Shown here piece by piece: positions 35,214-48,611 of a stretch of DNA of 64,000 nt. Source of the stretch: Diphasiastrum complanatum (taxonomy: Eukaryota; Streptophyta; Lycopodiopsida; Lycopodiales; Lycopodiaceae); contig CM055104.1 of NCBI GenBank assembly GCA_029204225.1, positions 42,465,502-42,529,501 of the forward strand, given 5' to 3'. Below the pieces are notes generated by a model. That model was not told where the DNA came from. It saw nothing but the letters and a program-made list of their open reading frames with translations, and did not search any database. The position numbers and the translations under genes are program-made. The first letter of the stretch is position 1. Each line of letters opens with the position of its first letter.

Positions 35214-37409
35214 CTACGAATCTGAACTGCAATTGAGATCTATCATATCTACTAAGGTAGAATGTTTATCTCTAGACAATGGCTTTGTCAAAATATCAGC
35301 TAACATATTGTCTGTATGATAGTAACTTAGTAGAACATCTTTATTTTGAACTTTCTCTCTAAGAATATGGAACTGAACTTCTATGTGTTTAGTTCCAACA
35401 TGAGTACATGGGTTCAGAGATAGAACTATGCAGCTTTGATTGTTGCACTGGAGTATTGTAGGACCGATCTGTGGGAATTGTAGATCTTGTAGAAACCTTC
35501 TGAGCCAGATTATCTCCTTCACTGCTGATGTAGCTGCAACGTATTCGGATTTTGTGGAGGACAATGAAATGTATTTATGCTTTCTGATGTTCCATGAAAT
35601 GGGTCCTCTTGCAAGGAAACATATATAACCTGATGTGGATTTTTTGGTATTCACATCTCCTGCCCAATCTAAATTTGAATATGTAACAAGTGTGAGTGCA
35701 GCTTCTGTATTATCATCATAGCTCAAAGCATAGTGCTTTGTAGCTTGAATGTACTTTAATACTCTTTGTAGAACCTTCCAATGTTGTAAGCTTGGATTGA
35801 ACATGTATTGAGACAGTGTGCTTACCGCATATGCTAGATCAGGTTGTGTGCAGATCATAGAATACATTATAGATCCTATGACAGACTGATTAGGATACTT
35901 GCACATTTCTTGCTGATCTTCTTGAGTTCTGGGGCAAATGTCTTTGAACAACTTCGATCCCGGATCCATAGGTGTGTCCATTGATTTGCAGTCCTCCATG
36001 CCATATTTGCAAAGTACATTGATTAAATAGGACTCTTGGCTTATAATAGTCCTTCTGGTCCTTGTGTGAGTTCGTCGGTTCAACGATAGAGCTATACAAC
36101 TTTGATTGTCGCACTGGAGTATAGTTGGACCAAACTGTAGAAATCTCAGATCCTGTAGTAGTCTTCTAAGCCATAAAATCTCCTTCACTGCTGACGTAGC
36201 TGCGACGTATTCAGATTATGTGGAGGACAGAGAAATGCATTTCTACTTTCTACTATTCCATGAGATGGGTCCTCCTGCGAGGAAACAAATGTAGCATGGT
36301 GTGGATTTTCTGGTATCCATGTCTCCTGCCCAATTTGAGTCTGATAAGTAATCAAAGAGAGTGCAACTTCTGTATTTCCGTTATAACTCAAGGCATAGTG
36401 CTTTGAGGCTTGAATGTACTTCAGAACTCTTTGTTCGAGTGTTGTAGGCCTGGATTGGACATGAATTGCGACAGTGTGCTTATAGCATATGCTAGATCAG
36501 GTCATGTGCAAATCATAGAGTACATGAGAGAACCAATGATAGACTGATAAGGGTACTTGCACATTTCTTGCTGATCTGCGCACATGTCTTTGGACAGCTT
36601 GCATCCTAAATCCATAGGAGTGTCTATGGGCTTGCAATCCTCCATGTCGTATCTTCGAAGTACATTAAGTAGGATTGTTGGCTTACGATGATCCTTTTGC
36701 TCGCGCAATCTCTATGAATCTCCATTCCAAGTAGGTAATGGACTAGACCTAAATTAGTCAGCTCAAACTCTGATGAGAGTAAGGACTTGGTCTCTTGCAA
36801 CAACTGAGTTGAATTGCTGATGATTAGGGAATCATCAACGTATAGTGCTATTATAACATAGCTTGGCCCCTTTGGTTTTAGATACAGATTTGAATCTGTG
36901 GTGTAGGAGGTAAAGTCGTGCAACAAGAAATGATTCATTCTATCATACCAGGCCCTTGCAGCTTGCTTCAGACCGTATAATGCCTTATATAATTTGCATA
37001 GTAGATGCTCCTTGCCTTGAGGGATGTAACCTTCTGGTTGATAGATGTAGACATCTTCTTGTATGTATCCGTGTAGTAATGTCGTCTGGAAGTCCATCTG
37101 GTGAATATCCAGATCTTCTGCAGCAGATATAACCAATAAAGTATGAATAGATTGATGTTTTACTACTAGACTGAAGGTCTCAGTGTAGTCTATCCCATAT
37201 ACTTGTTCAAAGCTTTTAACCACCAGTCTAGCTTTCCATTTGGATATAGATCCATCTAGCTTAAGCTTCAGCTTAAAGATCCACTTAGAATCAATTGGCT
37301 TTACACCTTTAGGAGGAATGACAAGACTCCAGGTCTTGTTTTTCATTAGAGATTGATACTCAGCATCCATGGCAGCTTTCCATTTGTCTACATTGGGCAA
37401 AATTAGCAT
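35214..37409 (-). pseudogene. Element E reverse transcriptase and RNase H, with tandem duplication
   Basis: Minus strand. RT (37409-36720): AEYQSLMKNKTWSLV, then KARLVVKSFEQVYGIDYTETF, HQMDFQTTLLHG, LYKALYGLKQAARAWYDRM and catalytic LYVDDSLI. A frameshift follows SQQSYL near 36690. The connection/RNase H part then appears twice, at about 36715-36065 and 36060-35400. Each unit carries MEDCKxxDTPMD, SxIGSxMYSMICT and EIxWLRRxLQDLxF with QCxNQSCI. Only the second is fully open (36188-35214) and continues to the end: TKHIEVQFHILREKV, then MLADILTKPLS. Upstream it joins protease directly, so the integrase is missing. Confidence 0.92.
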
Positions 37410-38689
37410 CTGAACAACTCACAAAAAGTGCAACATCATGACTCAGTATGTACAAATTTTCTTCTCTATAACCAGAGAGGATTTCCTTTGAGTTCTCATC
37501 TAAAATAGTACATCGGTTGGCAGTGAACAAAGCTCTATAGCCCTAATTTGTGATCTTGCTAATAGATAAAAGGTTTTTTGTTAATTTGGGTACATAAAGT
37601 ACTCCATTAAGCTGCCTAGTGATGCCATCAGAGAACTACAGTTGAATAGACCCTTGGCCTTCAACTTAGTGTGAACTGGAGTCACCAAAGAAAATGTACT
37701 TTGACTCTGTAGCTGTGAGTGTAGAGAAGAGGTCCTTGCATGGCGTCATGTGCTGAGAAGCACCTGAATCGAGATACCATTGATGGGCATCTCTACTAGA
37801 TTGATCTTGTACCATCAGTGCCATCTCTTCATCTTGAGATTCTCTGACTGTGTCAGAGTTGCCTTCTTGGTGCTGCTGCATCTTCTTCTTTGCTTCATTG
37901 TGCTTGAGGATACGACACTCCTTGATGTCGTGGTTGGCTCTTTTGCAATATCTGCAAAATAGCTTGGTCTTGGATGGTGAGTGATTGTGCTGCTGTTGTT
38001 GTGGTTGTAATGTTGCTTGCTATTCTGCCTTGTCTTCTTATCCTTGAAGCCTTCTTCTTCTTGGATTGCTGCTTGTTTGAATAGAGTGCCATGGATTTGG
38101 TACTCCTACATGTGGGAAAGTTTTTCCTCCTAACTTCTTCCTACAAAAAACTTGTTGTCAATTTTTGGAGAGATAGCGCAGGGGTATTGCTCAGAAGCAA
38201 CACTAAATTATCATAGGAGGATGGAAGACTGGCAAGAAGAAACATAGTAGAGTCTTCTTCTCAGATAGGGGAGCCTATTGCAGCCAGTTGGTTCAGCAAT
38301 TGTTTGAACTTGTTCAGATGGTCGCTGATTGAGGTGCTTTCACTCATTCTGAGTGTCAGTACTTTCTTCCTCAAAAAGGGACGAGTCGAGAAATCTGAAG
38401 TCTCGTAGATGCTAGTGAGTGTATCCCATGCTTCTTTGGAGGAAGTGCAGTTGGATACATGAGCAATTTGAGTGTCTTTAAGGTTCAGAGATATAATGGC
38501 AATAGCCTTGCCATCCTTGGCTTCCCAAGCTAGGAGCTGTTCGGGTTCTGCCGGTCTAGCTATAGAACCGTTGACGTATCCCCATAACTCATTTTCAATC
38601 AGGATCATCCTCATTTTGAACTTGCATGTTTGGAAGTCATCTCCGTTGAATTAATTGATCAAGCGGATCTCTGAGGTGCCTTCCATAGT
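37410..38689 (-). pseudogene. Element E gag and protease
   Basis: Minus strand. ATG near 38688 gives MEGTSEIRLIN then a TAA. Gag continues FNGDDFQTCKFKMRMIL, with ELWGYVNG, then DGKAIAIISLNLKDTQI, SKEAWDTLTSIYETSD and LNKFKQLLNQLAAIG. One CCHC knuckle, CRYCKRANHDIKEC, lies near 37940. Protease: WYLDSGASQHMT, catalytic triplet intact. Then YVPKLTKNLLSISKI and a pre-integrase-like ENLYIL. The next recognisable residues belong to the RT entry (37409), so the integrase core was deleted. Confidence 0.9.
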
Positions 38690-38764
38690 GATCGAGATTA
38701 TACATAAACAACTTAGAATAGCTTTTGGAAAAAGATTTTGAACTCTAGTAATCCACTGAACCAA

Positions 38765-38777
38765 GGCTTTGATACCA
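38765..38777 (-). other. Element E primer-binding site
   Basis: Minus strand TGGTATCAAAGCC, adjacent to the LTR end ..CCAACA (plus TGTTGG at 38782). Confidence 0.8.
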
Positions 38778-38781
38778 CTTT

Positions 38782-39690
<909 letters not shown>

Positions 39691-40091
39691 ATCATGAAGG
39701 AGGAGAAGTATAGAGTAATGTATCCTCCGTATGCGTTGTAGGGGAAGGATGTAGGCCGTGATGGCCGTAGTCTATCTGCAATCGTTTGAACAACCGCTGG
39801 TCGACTTCGTACCCCCTAGAACTTCATCAACTACTACCTATTATGCACCACTTGCTCTTGCTTCTTCAATCTTGAAGACCTTGCTCTAAGTTCTCAATAA
39901 CATATCTCAGTTTATTTTGATATTTTTGGAACAAGGTGTTCTTTTGCCTAGAATTCTTTGTATTGTTGAATGCCTTCTCGTAAAACATTCTAGTCATTAA
40001 CTGCACACTAAAGAAGCTACTTAAATAACTAGATTGGAGGAAGGGATTCATAACTAGGCCCACTTTATGAGACACGGTACTTTACATTCTT

Positions 40092-40175
40092 GGCAAATTG
40101 TTCCTTGGTAACTTAATCAGCTCCTATTTTGATGGCAAATTGTTCCTGGTTAACTTAATCAACTCCAATTTTGAT
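40092..40175. repeat. 42-bp tandem duplication
   Basis: GGCAAATTGTTCCT...AACTTAATCARCTCC...ATTTTGAT repeated at 40092 and 40134. Confidence 0.85.
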
Positions 40176-41299
40176 GTCATTTGTAAGGATGACACCATTC
40201 ATTTGTTCTAAATGCAAAGATTTCAAGAGCAATAAGTTCACAATCAAAATTAAATTTAGAGCATGATTTCTTTTGCATCATTTAATTTTTTTTGCAACCA
40301 ACAAAAGGCTATTAGATATCCTATTTTATTATTGCCATTTAATCAATTAAGTTAAATTTTGGAAAATCATTCAACTTCTTAGTAAATTATGTATTATATG
40401 TCTCAATACTACATTATTTGACATTGTTTTGTAGCAAATAAGTGCCTCATCACTTCATGGAAAAAATGTTCTCCTTGATTGGTTGAGAAATAATTAGTGT
40501 TTATGAGCCCAATCTCTCTTTGATATGGTTGTTACTTTCTTATGTCAACCATCTCAAGTTTTTGTTACAAAGTGTAGTGATGATACATCACTCATTTGTA
40601 CTTCTTCTCATGAAGCCAACTATAATAAATACAAACTCATTTCTACTTCTTCTCATAAAGCTAACATAAAAAAATACAACTCATTATCAATGATACGTGA
40701 TTCATTTTGTATTTCATGCCTAGTCAAACAAAGATTCCATACTAGATGCTTAGTATAACCAAGATTGTGAGCTACTTGATGTTTCACAACTATGTGGATC
40801 AAGATTTACAAGTGAGCATCTCTTACATGGCTACTGAACAATGTCTTATGATCCTTATACTTATCTATTAACAGTGCCTTTGAACTCTTATTTAAGGTTT
40901 CAAACAATTTTTTTATTTATTTGTATTGTTCTACCCTTGTTTCTTTTAAGAGCTTGTAAATACAAGATCTTCAAACTTTTCTTTTCCAAGAAATTGATCC
41001 CATTGTGTATATAGGAATAAAGAATTGAGCATTATTACTAAAATATGATAATTTCACTATTTTTGATGACGTAAAATCAACTATAACTAAGAGCTGGTTG
41101 TTATGTCAGAAGCTCAAGAAAGATCCCACTAGCAAATGTCATTCATTATGACCAAAGTGACATAGAACATCTTCTATAGAAAATTTGTGCAATTTTTGTA
41201 TTTAAAATGCTCTTTAGCATTATGTAGTTCATCTCATTGTCTTATTTTAGCATATAACAAACTTTACATGTCGTGTCAATTGATACCAATGATGTGTGT

Positions 41300-41555
41300 G
41301 TCCTTTATATAATTATGTGATTGTTTGTTGTAATATCACCTGGTATTCTATTGACACATATGATGATATCAATAATTTTCATGCCCTTTAAATGTTTATG
41401 TGATTATTGTTATGGTATCACCTCATATTCTATAGATGCATATTCAAACAATGCCAATGATTTTCATGCGCTTTATGTGATGCCCTTTATATGATTATGT
41501 GACTATTGCTATAGTGTCACCTTATATAGTATAGATGCATACGTCAATTCAAGCA
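41300..41555. repeat. Three-unit tandem array (about 83-99 bp)
   Basis: Units start near 41300, 41383 and 41482 with CCTTTATATNATTATGTGA. Each contains a TATCACCTNATATTCTAT-like segment. Confidence 0.8.
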
Positions 41556-42083
41556 TCGTGTTAAATGGACTATTTAGTCTTGACATCTTTTGCATTACAT
41601 TGTGGCAAACTCTAAGATGCTTTTCTGATCTGTGTTGCTAGTTCTTCTTGGACTACCAAGCCAATTATCGACATATTCGACCTAGCTATATTTATATGCG
41701 ATGTTGGCAAGATAGTGATTTGATGCTCATTTAACTCACGTGTGCACAATGCTTTTGGAAGTGCCTTATAAAAAAATTTACTCGCTTTTACACATCAATA
41801 GTTTTCTCATGATCTTCATATTATGTAGTTTCACAAGGACAAAGTAACTTAGCAACTTGGTTAAATAGTTATAATCTGGCATAGCAACTCATTTAGCATT
41901 TAAAAATTGAAAAGGGCATTGTTAATAGTGCATAACTTGTGGGATGGTAGCTCCATTTCCTTACTTTGAGGTTTGTAATCTGGTTCCCCACTTGAAAATG
42001 AGAAGATACATTCTTTACATCTCTATGGAGGGAACATGTATCGTTAACATTCAAACAAAACAACATAGGAGAGGATACAGATA

Positions 42084-43615
42084 TTGGAAATTGATTATAT
42101 TGGTATTACTAGGATATATGATGATGTTGATGGTTTGACCACCGTATTTGATGAGTATTTTCTTCGGTTGGGAGAGGCACATGAGCTAGCCATTTTTAAT
42201 GGCTTGGCAGGATGGCTTCACTCTTGTGATTTTACATGCCACCCTCATAGTGGTGGCCATAGTGTTGTCAATTATTTTATGGAGTCACCATCTTTTACAC
42301 CACTCATTTCAGATCTTATTGTTTCTACCCCCCATTACTCCTTTGTACCATGTTATGTCTTTCCCTATCCACCCCTCTCATCATGCCAAGGGCACCTATT
42401 TCACCTTTGACATGAATGCACACATCTATATTAGGACTCTCTATCCTCTCTTTTCAAATACATATCACATGACAATCCACTTCAAACCTAGGCCGCTTTT
42501 CTTACAATTGTGCTCCATACATCTGCTTCTTTGGGATTTTCATCCAAGTGTTGTAAATCATCTTGCTATCCCCACACTTGCTCTCATTCTCATCATCCAC
42601 ACAAACCTTGGTATAATACACTATGTAAAAATCTCCATCACCAAGCCAAACATGGCCAAATACATTCCCCGCATCTTTTGCATAGCTTCGAATGCCGATA
42701 TAATTGCACTCGTCATTAGAAAAATAGACATATGAGAGTGATGATGGGAAACAACGGATAGATCTTTTTCGCTATGCTCTGCTCCCACCACTAAGGATTT
42801 GCATTGTTGGCCTAAGTATGCCACTACTCTCTACGGTATCCCTACTAATTCTCCCATCGTCATCTCCCCTCATTCCCCTATTTTCTCTTGCTTTCCAATT
42901 GATATGGTTACCATGGCCATTGAGATATTGAAAACCCATCAAGAACGAGATATTGATGACTTAGAAGCTGAACTCCTTATTCATGTTGCTAATATCCTTG
43001 CTCCCATTTTGCCCACTTTACTTTACCAAGTTGTTATATCTGGATTAACATGTTGTACCAATGTTATCCATTCTCCTCATAAGAGGGGTAATTCCATGAA
43101 TTATGAAAATTATCAAACTATCACAATAGGCCAAATTGTGGCAAAACTCTATGGCATGATCCTCTAGATAGCAGTGAGTAGTCAGGTGACAGAGATTTTG
43201 GAAACTACATTCATTGGATCAAGCAGAATTTAAAGTCCAACATTCTACCATTGGCCATGCATTCACACTTAGGGCTATTTTTGAGGGGGCCAAGTCCACT
43301 CATAAGAGAGTGTATCGTTGTTTTGTTGATTTCTAAATGGCATTTGACTCAGTCTTTAGACACCTACTTACAGTAAGATCTACTGAGCTTGAATGATCTA
43401 TTGACACAATATTGGTAGTTATTGCACTTAATGAGCAAGTCTAGGATTGTCCTATTTGACAAATGATGATTTCTACAAGTTGGTCAAGAGTACTGTTGGG
43501 GTGAAGTAAGATTGCTCCCTCTTCCCGACACTCTTTGGCTTTTATATTAATGAGCTAGAGTGTGCTATTGACCATGTTGGTGGTATCAAATGTATGGTGA
43601 CATTCAGGCAACATG
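42084..43615 (+). pseudogene. LINE (non-LTR retrotransposon) endonuclease-RT relic
   Basis: 42096-42330 encodes the end of an AP-type endonuclease: HELAIFNGLAGW, then DFTCHPHSGGHSVVNYFMES. 42900-43165 encodes RT fingers: NVIHSPHKRGNSMNYENYQT, then IGQIVAKLYGMIL. 43223-43375 gives STIGHAFTLRAIFEGAKSTH, then RCFVDF-stop-MAFDSVF (normally FVDFxKAFDSV). 43495-43590 gives TVGVK-stop-DCSLFPTLFGFYINELE (normally GVxQGxPLSPxLFGLYID). Stops and frame changes throughout. No 3' tail or poly-A end was identified. The catalytic YxDD block is not seen. Confidence 0.85.
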
Positions 43616-45800
43616 ACTAGTCTTGTAGATCGTGTCGGTGACTAGTCTTGTAGATTGTGTTGATTCTTCGAACATGAAAAAACTGAGCAAGATAAAATAA
43701 TAACTCTAGGCACAAACAAGAAGGCAAGGTAAGGAAGAGCATTGAGATGAATCTTTTGTTGATTCATGGGTTGATCTTACTTTGAATCAAAATGTCAAGA
43801 AGTTCTTCTCTTTGATATTTTGACATGGGAACCATCCTGAGGAATATTTGTTACCATTAGAAAAGGTTTGTCTCTAATGTGGTTGCATACAAAAGTTGAA
43901 AGATCATCTATTCTAGCTTCCTTATTATGTCATAATACATCAAGAATCAAGTATTTAACAATGGTGGTGACTAGGTTTGCAACAAGTTTTTCAACATATG
44001 TAATCCATTTGGAAACCAACTCCCAACTTCAATATTACTTCTAGAAAAAATTGGCAAGAGTTTGGCTAAATATTGGCTTAGAAGATTTGAGAGCACTACT
44101 CACGGAGATAAGCCAAAACAAGCTCCTCAATGATGAGAGTGGAGCCTTTACCCCCCACCCACACCATTTTCATTCCCTTTTGGCCTTGCTAGGTGGTGGG
44201 CCTTATGGACGCCACCTAGCAAGCACATGGCCCCAAAAAACAAGTGGCAACAGGCTTACAGGAACACCTACCCTCAATTCACATGGCCACCACCCTCCCT
44301 ATGCCACCTCACCCAAGGGTCACTTGGGTCACACCCCCACCAACATTTTAGTCACCTCCCTAAACCCCTTGGCCTTATGGCCCATAGAAACTCCTAAAAC
44401 TCCCTTAAGGCTTATCCTTAGGGAAGAGGAGCAGGTACAGCTGTATGTTCAAGAGGATGAGGTGGAAGAAAAATGCTCAATTCTCCCAAAAAGTGGTGAG
44501 AATGTCTCTTTTGTAAAAACAATTTTGTGTGTAGGTGGTTAATGGCAAGGAGGATGGAAGAGGCCTAAGAGGAGGCCAGAGGAAGTGGAAAGTAAGCCCA
44601 CACATGCTTATACTTGCTACTAGTACAACTTGCAAGTACAGGTTGTGTACTACTTCCATCTCTTCCCCCCTTTCTTTTAAATTTCAAGCTTAGATTCAAC
44701 ATTTTAACAAACTTTAGCAGGCTTAGCTTAGAAAACTTTATGAGCTCAAAGTTTTGCACAAAGTTTTATAAGTTTGTATTTACAAAGCTTTGTGAACATT
44801 CTATAAAGAAGTGCACTTTTGGAAGTACACATCCTTTTCCTAAACTTTGAGTAAAAATGTTCTCAAACTTTGTGTTTACAAAGTTTCAATTGTTTAAACA
44901 TGTGTTGTACTTGTATGTCTCTCTGAAAGTAAGAGGAGGTTGTGGCTACCCACCCTCCTCCTTCCTGCAGACTACAGCAAGCCCACTAGTGTGGGGACCC
45001 GCGCCCCTAGCCTCGGGGTCCATGAGCGGGTGCCCACAGAATTTTATTTTATTTTTGCTTTTCAACAAAAAAATTAAGCAGACTGAATATCTGCAAAAAA
45101 AATTGTTTTTGGCTCCCAAAAGTCAAAAAATTGTCCTTGTGGGATGTTTTTCCCAACTGTCGAAAGCCATTTCCACAATCAAGGTTTGCAATACATGGCT
45201 AATAAAATTTTGCAACCATTACAGCTAGCAAAAACCATAAAAACCATTAAAAAAAAAAATTAAGCCATTTAGCATGCATACAATTCCCAAAACCTGGTCC
45301 AAACCAAAATTGAACGAATCGAAAAAGCGAAATTGTTTACATCGATCCAATGATGAAAACTAGCCTTTCCTACACATCAACAAGCCTGTTTAAACCAACC
45401 AAAATTTAAGTAGAAGCGATTGCACCTTATTCACAATGATCAATGGCAAATGTTAGAATCCCCATTGTCCTTTCGGTCATTGCTAAGACACAATCAGGTG
45501 ACAAACACTACGTTACTGCCCATCCATAGAGATACTACACATCCATAGAGGTATTGCCAAATCTCCCCCGTGCATTGGAGCTATAGACCACCATCAAGCA
45601 AGCTCGGATCTTTGATAAGCCATGATGTCCCATACCACCATACCTTACCCTTGACCCTTGCCTACCTACATCCTGAGGCCTAGATAATCATCCTGACCTA
45701 ACCACCAATGGAAGAGCCCTTCACTTTCTAGGAGAGAATGAATGACAAGCTCAAGGAGATCCCCCTCTATATACATAGTCCAGGTGGAGTCATCTCCGAT
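43616..45800. other. Spacer without recognisable genes
   Basis: Contains a C-rich stretch (44140-44400) giving a 163-codon frame that resembles no protein I know. A 29-bp duplication (GACTAGTCTTGTAGAT) lies near 43616-43660. Confidence 0.5.
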
Positions 45801-46052
45801 CATAGGAGTCATGCATGACGAACGACACGAGTCAGTTGTGCACACGGACATGGGTCCATAACAAAGGGTCACCTCACACCAATAGAACATTAACACATAG
45901 CACCCAAAAGACCTATAGGTGGGGTTTTGTCTGACCATAGGAGTCACGCATGATGAACGACACGAGTCAGTTGTGCACATTGACGTGGGTCCATAACAAA
46001 GGGTCACCTCACACCAATAGAACATTAACACATAGCACCCAAAAGACCTATA
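45801..46052. repeat. 135-bp tandem duplication
   Basis: Units 45801-45917 and 45936-46052 are nearly identical over 117 bp (CATAGGAGTCAYGCATGA to AAAAGACCTATA), separated by 18 bp. Confidence 0.92.
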
Positions 46053-46233
46053 TCTCCAAACTAGTGTTCTATCCCATAAATCACACCATTACGTTAGGTA
46101 GCCTATTGTGTGCCCTTATGGGTACATAATAGAGATATCGTTCAAGGATCACCAATTTCTTTGGGAGATTAGACTGGGGAAAATCACTAACACTTGTCAT
46201 CGAATATAGCCTCATCATCCTCCTAAAAAGAAG

Positions 46234-46235
<2 letters not shown>

Positions 46236-46285
<50 letters not shown>
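46236..46285. repeat. (GT)n microsatellite
   Basis: 50 bp of GT, 134 bp upstream of the RNase H frame. Confidence 0.98.
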
Positions 46286-46289
<4 letters not shown>

Positions 46290-46418
46290 AACTATAGATG
46301 GAAATAATTTTAGGAACTAAGATGTACACATTAATGGCTGAGAAGCCTGTAGACTTCCTTCTAGAGAAGCAGCCATAGGAGCCTATTTGAAAAGTACAGA
46401 TGATATGGAATAGCAATC

Positions 46419-46799
46419 ATGGAAGTTTATCCAAGCACCCATTTCACCAACGACACTAATGAATATAATAGTGTCATACTAGGCCTACATATGGCCATGA
46501 ATATAATACCAGCAGAAAGTTATATAAGGATATGTGGGTATTTACAACTAGCAATATATGGCATGAATAATTGGTACTGTATCAAAGATAAAGAGCTGAA
46601 GGCTTACTCATTGACCATATACGAGCTATCATGGTATTTTGCCACAATAGAATGGATGTACGTTTTGAGGGAGGAAAACATTAGAGCCAACAATCTAGCT
46701 TATGATCAAGATTACTACTTCAATTATGGACCAAAGGACATTATCACCCGAAATTTGACCACAGCCCCTAGAGGCACTATGGACATTGCTCAAACCTGA
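46419..46799 (+). pseudogene. Orphan RNase H domain (RVT_3 / additional RNase H type)
   Basis: 126 open codons with the spacing of plant-type RNase H: TNDTNEYNSVILGLHMAMN (normally TNNxAEYxALIxGLxxA), RICGYLQLAIYGMNN (normally IxGDSQLVIxQ, catalytic Asp replaced by Tyr), WYCIKDKELKAY, and EWMYVLREENIRANNLA (normally HVPREENxxADxLA). Such domains occur as a second RNase H in Tat-lineage Gypsy elements and in some LINEs. No RT or integrase adjoins it. Key acidic residues are lost, so it is inactive. Confidence 0.8.
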
Positions 46800-47649
46800 G
46801 ATGATGTATGGCATTAGGTGGGTAGTCGCACTAACAACCCAAGTATCTTTGGAAAATCTTGAGTTATAACAAAATTGTAGCACATGATGTATCAAGAACT
46901 GACTGAAACTTACTTTTGGACACATCACCACAACTTAGAACAAGAATTGATGCACATTACCTAAGCCTAACACACATGTTCCTTGTCACCATAAACAGTT
47001 TCTAAGATGATAATATGCAGCTTTTTTAAACCAAGAAGGCAATTATCATGAAAGATACACCATCTACCAGTCAAAACCTCATAAACCTTGTAAAGCCTTT
47101 GCCAAGATATTGGATTTACCCTTACTTGTAAATAACTTTCAATCTGTTTCTAGTAAGATTCAATTTTTAGTTAATTCTACAAGTGGAAAAGTTAGAAAAT
47201 GTTTTGCAAACCTGCAAAAATACTCGAAAAATCAAAACAGGAAACTCAAAGTGTCAACATCCAACAATGACTATTTCAATCCCATTCAAATTCAAAATCC
47301 AAGGTTGAACCGGATCGAAGCTGCTATCTCGATTCCAACCCAACTATCTCGAACAGGATCGAAGCTGCTATCTTGATTCCAATCCAACTACTATTCTGAT
47401 TCAAGGTTGAATCTAAACCCAAGGCCATTTCAATCCGACTATTGTTTTGACTCAAGTTTATTTAAATACAAGTTCAGTATCTATTTCAACCCTTCATAGT
47501 TGTTTTCGATCCACAACTCCGAACCACCTAACCATCAACAATAACGAACCTTTCATTGAGCCAGACATCATGAGCAGTTGCATCTCATTGAACCACATCA
47601 TGAATCCACCTTGGATCAAGTCATGTACACTCTATATGAATGAATGATC
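46800..47649. other. Spacer
   Basis: No gene. A short direct repeat (GGATCGAAGCTGCTATC) lies at about 47331 and 47355. The right part may be the beginning of the LTR that ends at 48011. Confidence 0.5.
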
Positions 47650-48011
47650 ATATTGATCAATGAGTCACTCTCGTGATTTTCTATAAATAGAGTCATTGTG
47701 ATTGTAATTTAGAGTTCATTTTAAACTATTGTCTTAAGGTTGTAAGATATTGTCTTGTGATCATACTGCACCTCTACAATCTTGTCTAAATGTACTCAAT
47801 TTTTTTCTAATCACAATCCAAGATTCAAGAAAGTAATCATCTATTGTCATTATCATTATCCATAGTTGTCGTTCATTGTTACTTCTGTAGCCTACAATTT
47901 TTGTGGTTGGCTACAGTTGTTGTAATTGCATTTACTAGGGTTTCATTCACTGTAGAATCATAATTCTCAACTTATAGGCAATCCATCGATCTTATTAATT
48001 GATTTCCAACA
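47650..48011 (+). repeat. 5' LTR end (family D)
   Basis: TATAAATAG at 47682-47690, a leader, and an end ...TTTCCAACA immediately before a perfect primer-binding site. The 5' border is not visible. Confidence 0.65.
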
Positions 48012-48024
48012 TGGTATCAGAGCT
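48012..48024 (+). other. Primer-binding site (family D)
   Basis: TGGTATCAGAGCT, a perfect match to the usual plant Copia initiator-tRNA-Met site. Confidence 0.92.
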
Positions 48025-48163
48025 TATCTTATCATTCTGATGAGGTTATAGATTCAAGTTTTGACATACAGTATCTGAGAAGCAAACAAATCTTAATCTG
48101 TTTATAGGAGGATCATTTCAAGATAGTAGCAACTCTTCATTTTATATTGTTGACATTTTTGCA

Positions 48164-48600
48164 ATGGATTCTCAAGGCAAAGATGGTCTATTGATGGAAA
48201 ATCTTGATGGATCCAACTGTTTTATGTGGAAATTTAAGATGAAAGTTGTTCTCATGGCACAAGAACTGTGAAATATTGTCAGTGGCAATGAGGTCAAACC
48301 TCAAGTAGAAGATGAATCCATTTTAAAATGAAAAATGTAGGATGGAAAGGCCTTTGCACTAATCATCCTAAATATTCAAGACACTCAAGTTGTACATATT
48401 AGTTCATCTCACTCATCAAAAGAAGCATGGAATATCTTCAATACTCTTTATGAAGTGAGGGATGTTACATCCAAACTACACTTGAGAAAGAAGTTTTTCT
48501 CACTCAAGATGCTAGAAGATTCGATCCATAATCACATTAATCACTTCAAGACATTTCTTGACCAAATGGTAGCTATTGGATCTAAGATAGAAGATGCAGC
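48164..48600 (+). pseudogene. Copia gag N-terminal part (family D)
   Basis: Starts MDSQGKDGLLMENLDG, then SNCFMWKFKMKVVLMAQEL. Stops at about 48269, 48329 and 48338. Then DGKAFALIILNIQDTQV, SSKEAWNIFNTLYEVRD and HINHFKTFLDQMVAIGSKI. Coding similarity ends at about 48600, where the LTR end of the minus-strand element H begins. Confidence 0.88.
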
Positions 48601-48611
48601 CAGACACTGTT

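Larger units (their letters stand above)
39691..42083. other. Spacer with small duplications
   Basis: No gene recognised. Contains a 42-bp duplication (40092-40175), a 43-bp imperfect duplication (40601-40686) and a three-unit array (41300-41555). Confidence 0.55.

Noticed and set aside
44051-44542. 163-codon plus-strand frame, Pro/His-rich
   Set aside because: C-rich composition, no recognisable motif, no promoter context; likely chance.
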